Source: Zoogloeaceae bacterium (GTDB taxonomy: Bacteria > Pseudomonadota > Gammaproteobacteria > Burkholderiales > Rhodocyclaceae). From it: 16,109 bases of DNA. The stretch covers positions 1 through 16,109 of the forward strand of contig JAISLJ010000162.1 of assembly GCA_031290955.1 (NCBI GenBank). Reading direction: 5' to 3'. The position numbers and the translations under genes are program-made. The notes below the pieces were generated by a model. That model had not been told where the DNA came from, did no database searches, and saw only the letters and a list, made by a program, of their open reading frames with translations. Shown here in pieces: positions 12,327 to 16,109 of this stretch; the stretch's first letter is position 1; each line of letters opens with the position of its first letter.

Positions 12327-13220
12327 ATGGATGGAAACCTGGAATGCCGGGAACAAGCGCCCCGGAATCTTCGCATTGCCGGGATTCAGATGGTTTCCGG
12401 GCCGGATGTTCCCGAAAACCTGGCGGCGGCTTCCCGGTTGCTGGATGCAGCGGTGCATGCGGGCGCGGGCGCGGTGCTCTTCCCGGAATTCTTCCCCGTT
12501 TTTGGAACGGGGCGCGTGCCGAGAGCCCTGTGGGAGCCATTGGGGCGCGGGCCGATTCAGGATTGGCTCCGGGAACAGGCGAGCGCGCGCGGCATCTGGA
12601 TTTTTTCCGGCTCGCTCCCGATTGCCGCGCCGGACGCGCCACGGCCCTGCAATACCCTGCTGGCGATTGATCCGCATGGCAATTGCGTTGCGCGTTACGA
12701 CAAAATCCACCTCTTCGCCTTCGCGCAGGGAAAAGAGCGCCATGACGAAGCCGATTTCATCCATGCGGGCGAGAGACCCGTGGCGCTGGAAACGCCGTTT
12801 GGTCGAGTGGGCTTTTCCATCTGCTACGATATCCGCTTTCCGGAACTCTACCGCCAGCTTGGTCGCCTTGATCTGATCCTGCTCCCGGCAGCCTTCACGG
12901 AACCCACGGGCCGCGCCCACTGGCAAATCCTCCTGCGCGCCCGCGCCATCGAAAACCAGTGTTACCTCCTCGCCGCCGCGCAGGGGGGCCGCCATGCCAA
13001 TGATCGCCTGACGCACGGTCACAGCATGGTCATTGATCCCTGGGGCGAGATTCTGGATTGCAAGGGCAAGGGCGAAGGCATCGTGCTCGCGGAACTGGAT
13101 CACGCCCGCATTGCCCAGGTGCGCCGGGAACTGCCCGCCCTCGAACATCGCCGTCTTGTGGATGGCAGTCTTGTGGATGGCAATGCGCCTGCCGCTGCAC
13201 CGGCCTTCACGCGCACATGA
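12327..13220 (+). CDS. Carbon-nitrogen hydrolase, Nit1-like (deaminated glutathione amidase type)
   Basis: The 297-residue product has the nitrilase-superfamily catalytic triad: Glu54 (VLFPEFFPVF), Lys126 (RYDKIHLF) and Cys166 (GFSICYDIRFPELYRQL). The segments PTGRAHWQILLRARAIENQC and YLLAAAQGGRH, and GHSMVIDPWGE are the hallmark of the Nit1/YbeM branch, which hydrolyses the amide of deaminated glutathione, a side product of transaminases. Cytoplasmic; no signal peptide. AAGGAG (12312-12317) is 9 nt before ATG 12327; ATG 12318 is also possible and adds MRS. The frame is open far upstream (from 11583), but that part crosses the chemoreceptor leader and repeats and is not credible. The 3' end contains a 15-bp tandem duplication. 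It converges with the ABC-F gene, 25 bp away, without a visible terminator. Confidence 0.88.
   Translation: MDGNLECREQAPRNLRIAGIQMVSGPDVPENLAAASRLLDAAVHAGAGAVLFPEFFPVFGTGRVPRALWEPLGRGPIQDWLREQASARGIWIFSGSLPIAAPDAPRPCNTLLAIDPHGNCVARYDKIHLFAFAQGKERHDEADFIHAGERPVALETPFGRVGFSICYDIRFPELYRQLGRLDLILLPAAFTEPTGRAHWQILLRARAIENQCYLLAAAQGGRHANDRLTHGHSMVIDPWGEILDCKGKGEGIVLAELDHARIAQVRRELPALEHRRLVDGSLVDGNAPAAAPAFTRT
13153..13182 (+). repeat. 15-bp tandem duplication in the amidase 3' end
   Basis: GTCTTGTGGATGGCA occurs twice head to tail (13153-13167, 13168-13182), in frame, encoding LVDGSLVDGN near the C-terminus. A likely slippage product. Confidence 0.85.
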
Positions 13221-13245
13221 TCGCTTGCTCCGGATTCCTTGCTGT

Positions 13246-15168
13246 TCAGCGTTTGTCTGCTTCGGGCAGGGCTTCCAGTTGTTCCTGGATTTCCAGCCAG
13301 CGGTTTTCGGCTTGGGCGAGGGTGGCGGCGATTTCTTGTTGACGCTGGTGCAGGCGGAGGATTTCCTGCCGGTCGGCGTCGGGCGCGTACAGCGCGGGGG
13401 CGGCCAGTTCCGCCAGCAGCGTTTGCGCCGCCCCGGTGAGACGCTCGATTTCCTCTTCCAGCGCCGCCAATTCCTTCTCAAGCGTGCGGCGGATGCGCAG
13501 AAGTTCCTTGTCCTGCGCACGGTCATTTTTTCGTGAGCGGCCTTGTTTCGCGCCGCCCGCAGGGCCGTCTGCAAGAAAATTGCTGCCCGCAGGGCTGTTG
13601 CGGTGTTGGGTGAGCCAGTTGGCGTAGTCTTCCAGGTCGCCCGCGAATGGCGCGACGCTGCCGTTGCCGACCAGCCAGAATTCATCCACGACGCTGCGCA
13701 GGAGATGGCGGTCGTGCGAGACGAGCACGATGCCGCCGCTGTAATCCTGCAAGGCGAAGGCCAGTGCTGCGCGCATTTCCAGATCCAGATGGTTGGTGGG
13801 TTCATCAAGGAGGAAGAGGTTGGGGGCACGGCGGATCAGGAGCGCGAGGACGAGGCGGGATTTCTCGCCGCCGGAAAAATCCCGCACGACGCGGCTTGCC
13901 ATCTCGCCCGGAAAGCCGAAGCCGCCCAGGTAATCGCGCAATTCCTGCTCCCGCGCCTCCGGTGCTTCGCGCTGGAGGTGCTGGAGCGGTGTTTCCTCCG
14001 GGCGCAGGGTTTCCAGTTGATGCTGCGCGAAATAACCGATGGAAAGGTTCCGGGCTTCCCGTCGCTCGCCTTCTCGGAGCGGCAATTCGCGGGCGAGGAG
14101 CTTGATGAAGGTGGATTTGCCCGCGCCGTTGGGGCCAAGAAGGCCGATGCGGCAACCGGGACGCAAGGTGATGGTCAGGCGCGTGAGCAGCGCCGTGCCG
14201 CCATGCCCCGCCGCGCCCCCGGCAAGTTCGAGGAGCGGATCGGGCAGGGTTTTCGGCGGGGGAAAGGCAAACGAGAAGGGCGAATCAACATGGGCGGCGG
14301 CCACGGTTTCCATACGGGCCAGCGCCTTGATGCGGCTTTGCGCCTGCCGCGCCTTGCTCGCCTTGGCCCGGAAACGCTCAATAAAACTGTGCAGATGCGC
14401 GACCCTGCGTTCCTGCGCGGCGCGGGCCGCTGCCTCGTTCGCCAGGCGCTCGGCGCGGCGGCGCTCGTAATCGGAATAGTCGCCGCGATGCAGTTGCAGG
14501 CGTCCCTGCTCGATTGCCATGACGTGGTTGACCACCGCATCCAGGAAATCGCGGTCGTGCGAGACGAGGATCAGGACGGAACGCGCATTCTTGAGCCAGT
14601 CTTCCAGCCAGAGCACGGCATCCAGGTCAAGGTGGTTGGTCGGCTCATCCAGGAGGAGGACATCGGCGCGGCGAAAGAGCGCCCGGGCAAGGTTGAGACG
14701 CACCCGCCAACCGCCGGAGAATTCGGCCACGGGCCGGGAGAAATCACGCTCGTCGAAACCCAGTCCGGCAAGGATGCGGGCGCTGCGGGCGCGGGCGGAA
14801 TAGCCGTCGATCTCCTCGTAGCGGGCAAAGAGCCGGGCAAGGCGCGCGCCATCCTGCATGCTTTCGGCGGCGCGCATTTCCGCTTCCAGCGCGAAGAATT
14901 CCGGATCACCCGCCAGCACGAAATCCCACGCCGGATCGGGGAGGGCGGGCGTCTCCTGGCGGACGCGGGCAAGCGTCCAGTGGGGCGGCAGGAGGCAGGC
15001 GCCGCGTTCCGGCTCCAGTTCCCCGGCGATGAGGGAAAGAAGGCTGGATTTGCCCGTCCCGTTCGCGCCCACGAGGCCCACCCGCCAGCCCGGATGCAGT
15101 TGCAGGGTTGCCCCTTCCAGCAGAAGATGCCCGGCGCGAGCCAGCGCCAGTTGCCTGAATTCGATCAT
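13246..15168 (-). CDS. ABC-F family ATPase, YheS type
   Basis: ABC-F proteins are soluble ATPases that bind the ribosomal E site. The 640-residue product has two ABC domains: Walker A1 GANGTGKSS (34-42), signature SGGWRVRLNLA, Walker B1 VLLLDEPTNHLDLDAV; an arginine/alanine-rich interdomain linker helix pair (RRRAERLANEAAARAAQERR ... SRIKALARME); then Walker A2 GPNGAGKST, signature SGGEKSRLVLALL and Walker B2 LFLLDEPTNHLDLEM; and a C-terminal coiled-coil (LEKELAALEEEIERL ... ENRWLEIQEQLEAL). Length and the MIEFRQLALARAG start fit the YheS branch. The frame runs 66 codons upstream, but MIEF at 15168 matches the family; its Shine-Dalgarno is weak. The disordered stretch before the coiled-coil (about 525-540, SPAGSNFLADGPAGGA) is encoded by a GC-rich repeat shared with ntrB. 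Confidence 0.93.
   Translation of the reverse strand: MIEFRQLALARAGHLLLEGATLQLHPGWRVGLVGANGTGKSSLLSLIAGELEPERGACLLPPHWTLARVRQETPALPDPAWDFVLAGDPEFFALEAEMRAAESMQDGARLARLFARYEEIDGYSARARSARILAGLGFDERDFSRPVAEFSGGWRVRLNLARALFRRADVLLLDEPTNHLDLDAVLWLEDWLKNARSVLILVSHDRDFLDAVVNHVMAIEQGRLQLHRGDYSDYERRRAERLANEAAARAAQERRVAHLHSFIERFRAKASKARQAQSRIKALARMETVAAAHVDSPFSFAFPPPKTLPDPLLELAGGAAGHGGTALLTRLTITLRPGCRIGLLGPNGAGKSTFIKLLARELPLREGERREARNLSIGYFAQHQLETLRPEETPLQHLQREAPEAREQELRDYLGGFGFPGEMASRVVRDFSGGEKSRLVLALLIRRAPNLFLLDEPTNHLDLEMRAALAFALQDYSGGIVLVSHDRHLLRSVVDEFWLVGNGSVAPFAGDLEDYANWLTQHRNSPAGSNFLADGPAGGAKQGRSRKNDRAQDKELLRIRRTLEKELAALEEEIERLTGAAQTLLAELAAPALYAPDADRQEILRLHQRQQEIAATLAQAENRWLEIQEQLEALPEADKR
13550..13595. 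repeat. Second CCCGCAGGGC repeat, inside the ABC-F gene
   Basis: GCGCCGCCCGCAGGGC (13550-13565) is identical to 3585-3600, and AATTGCTGCCCGCAGG (13577-13592 region) matches 3601-3616 with one mismatch; an 11-nt stretch separates the two blocks here but not in ntrB. Two palindromic GCCCGCAGGGC cores lie at 13555-13565 and 13585-13595. Confidence 0.7.
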
Positions 15169-15199
15169 GCGAATGTCACGAATATTACCAAAACGCGGC

Positions 15200-15207
15200 A
15201 TTATACT
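15200..15207. promoter_or_regulatory. Overlapping divergent -10 elements (ABC-F gene and coiled-coil gene)
   Basis: The same bases give TATAAT on the minus strand (15200-15205) and TATACT on the plus strand (15202-15207). The minus-strand start would be near 15193, about 25 nt before the ABC-F ATG; the plus-strand start near 15214, about 113 nt before the coiled-coil gene. No clear -35 is seen for either. Confidence 0.4.
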
Positions 15208-15326
15208 GGTCGCGCATGCGGGCGCTGGTGGTTTACCATATTGGCCTGCGCGTTTTCTGCCAGCAAGAAGCGGGAATCTCGCGGCAAGGGAATCAAGGTC
15301 AACGCAAGCGAGGAGGAATTCGACCC

Positions 15327-15908
15327 ATGAAACAGCAATCCCCGTCCCATCCTGGTCGTGCCGCAATCAGGAAGCGCCTCCGGCCCCTGCGGGCGCTCGC
15401 CTTCCTGCCCCTGTTGGCGCTCGCCGCTGCCGCGCTGGCTGAGGAAGCGGCGCTTTCCCCGGAAGGCCAGGCGGCGCTGGCACAGGGCGAGGTTCTGCAA
15501 CGCGAAGCCGAACGCCTGCGCGAGACCTCCGAGCGGCAACTGGAGGAGGAAAAAGCCCAGTGCGCCCGCAAGATTCTGGAGAACGATTGCCTGGAACGGG
15601 CGCGGAACCGGCATCTGGAAGTGGTGCGCGAATCCCGCCGCCTGCATGAGGAGGGTTTGCAATTGGAATACGCGGCGCGTCTGGAGGAACGCGCCAACAA
15701 GGAGACTGCCCGCCAAGCCGAAGCCGCCCGCCAAGCCGAAGCCCTGCCGCAACGCCAGGAGCAGGCCGAAGCCCGACGCCGACAAAAGGAAGCGGAGCAG
15801 GAAAAAAAGCGGGCCAAAAAGGAAGAAGCTGCCCGGAAAGGCACGGCGCGCAAAACCAAACAACGCCGCGCGCGTAAAATGCCTGCGAACGGCAAGGAGG
15901 GCGGCTGA
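15327..15908 (+). CDS. Secreted highly charged coiled-coil protein (193 aa)
   Basis: The product begins MKQQSPSHPGRAAIRKRLRP and then LRALAFLPLLALAAAALAEE, a long Sec signal peptide (n-region about 20 residues) with cleavage expected near ALA-EE. The mature part is almost wholly helical and charged: RETSERQLEEEKAQCARKIL, then NDCLERARNRHLEVVRESRR, with two conserved-looking cysteines (in AQCARK and NDCLERA), a RQAEAARQAEA repeat, and a very basic Lys/Arg tail. I associate the C ... N-x-C-x-x-x-A-R arrangement with small hypothetical envelope proteins of betaproteobacteria; no function is known. AGGAGG (15311-15316) is 10 nt before ATG 15327. The gene is divergent from the ABC-F gene and followed by repeats. 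Confidence 0.72.
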   Translation: MKQQSPSHPGRAAIRKRLRPLRALAFLPLLALAAAALAEEAALSPEGQAALAQGEVLQREAERLRETSERQLEEEKAQCARKILENDCLERARNRHLEVVRESRRLHEEGLQLEYAARLEERANKETARQAEAARQAEALPQRQEQAEARRRQKEAEQEKKRAKKEEAARKGTARKTKQRRARKMPANGKEGG

Positions 15909-15914
15909 GGGCGT

Positions 15915-15970
15915 GGCAATCCATCGGCCTTCATTTGTGCGATGTCCTTCCCGTCCGCGCCGCCGCCTGC
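15915..15970 (-). repeat. 56-bp dispersed repeat, copy 2 (inverted)
   Basis: The reverse complement of this segment matches 383-438 almost throughout (begins GCAGGCGGCGGCGCGGACGG on the minus strand, ends GGATTGCC). It starts 7 bp after the stop of the coiled-coil gene and carries the GGCAATCCA end shared with the REP-like arms. Confidence 0.7.
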
Positions 15971-15972
15971 TT

Positions 15973-16020
15973 CTCTCTCCCCCGCTGGGCGGGGAGAGTG
16001 CCCCGGCAGGGGCGAGAGAG
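15973..16020. repeat. Paired hairpins (CTCTCCCCCGC/GCGGGGAGAG and CCCC/GGGG)
   Basis: The first stem is CTCTCCCCCGC with GCGGGGAGAG (15975-15985 / 15989-15998, one bulge, 3-nt loop), the second CCCC-GGCA-GGGG (16001-16012), and outer TCTCTC/GAGAGA bases could close both. This type of GC-rich intergenic repeat is common in bacterial genomes; it may also help end transcription of the coiled-coil gene. From 16021 to 16109 I see no gene or regulatory site. Confidence 0.55.
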
Positions 16021-16109
16021 CAACCGTGTTCGCAGTCAAGTATTTTGTGCGGTCAGTGTTGATGAAGTTTTTGGTCTATCGTCTTCTGGAATGTTCTCCT
16101 TTCTGCGCG

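Noticed and set aside
13543..15330. 595-codon plus-strand open frame opposite the ABC-F gene
   Set aside because: Shadow frame; the minus strand contains two complete sets of ABC motifs.

Overview
The window reads as chromosomal DNA of a GC-rich, flagellated betaproteobacterium, perhaps Rhodocyclales- or Nitrosomonadales-like. This placement rests on three things: the order glnA - (small secreted proteins) - DUF4124 protein - ntrB - ntrC, the NtrC N-terminus (MKPIWIIDDDRSIRWV), and several small secreted proteins of a type I associate with that class. The taxonomic placement is inference; no rRNA or tRNA gene is present. There is no obvious large mobile element or defence island.

Layout. 1-234: the 3' end of an acidic, Thr/Glu/Pro-rich protein. 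235-772: a repeat-rich spacer holding a REP-like inverted pair and a 23-residue transposase remnant, followed by the glnA control region (a palindromic NtrC box, two sigma-54-type -24/-12 candidates, a leader hairpin). 773-2185: glnA, closed by a bidirectional terminator. 2261-2907: two small secreted-protein genes on the minus strand. 3046-6097: DUF4124 protein, ntrB (glnL) and ntrC (glnG), tightly packed behind a sigma-70-like promoter. 6098-6299: a spacer with two tiny overlapping ORFs. 6300-8763, minus strand: a compact operon of an LPP20/FlgP-type lipoprotein, a FlgT-like protein and an unassigned lipoprotein. 9110-9553, minus: a glycine-zipper surface protein with its own terminator. 9554-10099: a spacer containing a short decayed piece of ettA. 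10100-11764, minus: a methyl-accepting chemotaxis receptor. 11765-12326: a spacer with a nested inverted repeat and three 33-bp-phased A/T-tract repeats. 12327-13220: a Nit1-like amidase (E/K/C triad). 13246-15168, minus: a YheS-type ABC-F ATPase. 15327-15908: a secreted, highly charged coiled-coil protein. 15909-16109: a repeat-bearing spacer.

How the genes work together. glnA, its NtrC box and sigma-54 promoters, and ntrB-ntrC form a closed nitrogen-control loop: NtrB phosphorylates NtrC, which binds about 115 bp upstream of the glnA -12 element and activates sigma-54 polymerase. The FlgP/FlgT lipoprotein operon and the chemoreceptor point to motility. The ABC-F and Nit1-like genes are housekeeping.

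The least ordinary signals are: (i) a GC-rich short repeat built on CCCGCAGGGC that sits inside the coding regions of two unrelated proteins (NtrB N-terminus and ABC-F linker); (ii) a 56-bp repeat present in opposite orientation near both ends of the window; (iii) the phased 33-bp repeats and nested inverted repeat before the amidase gene; (iv) an orphan ettA fragment. I did not find convincing evidence for a wholly new multi-gene system.
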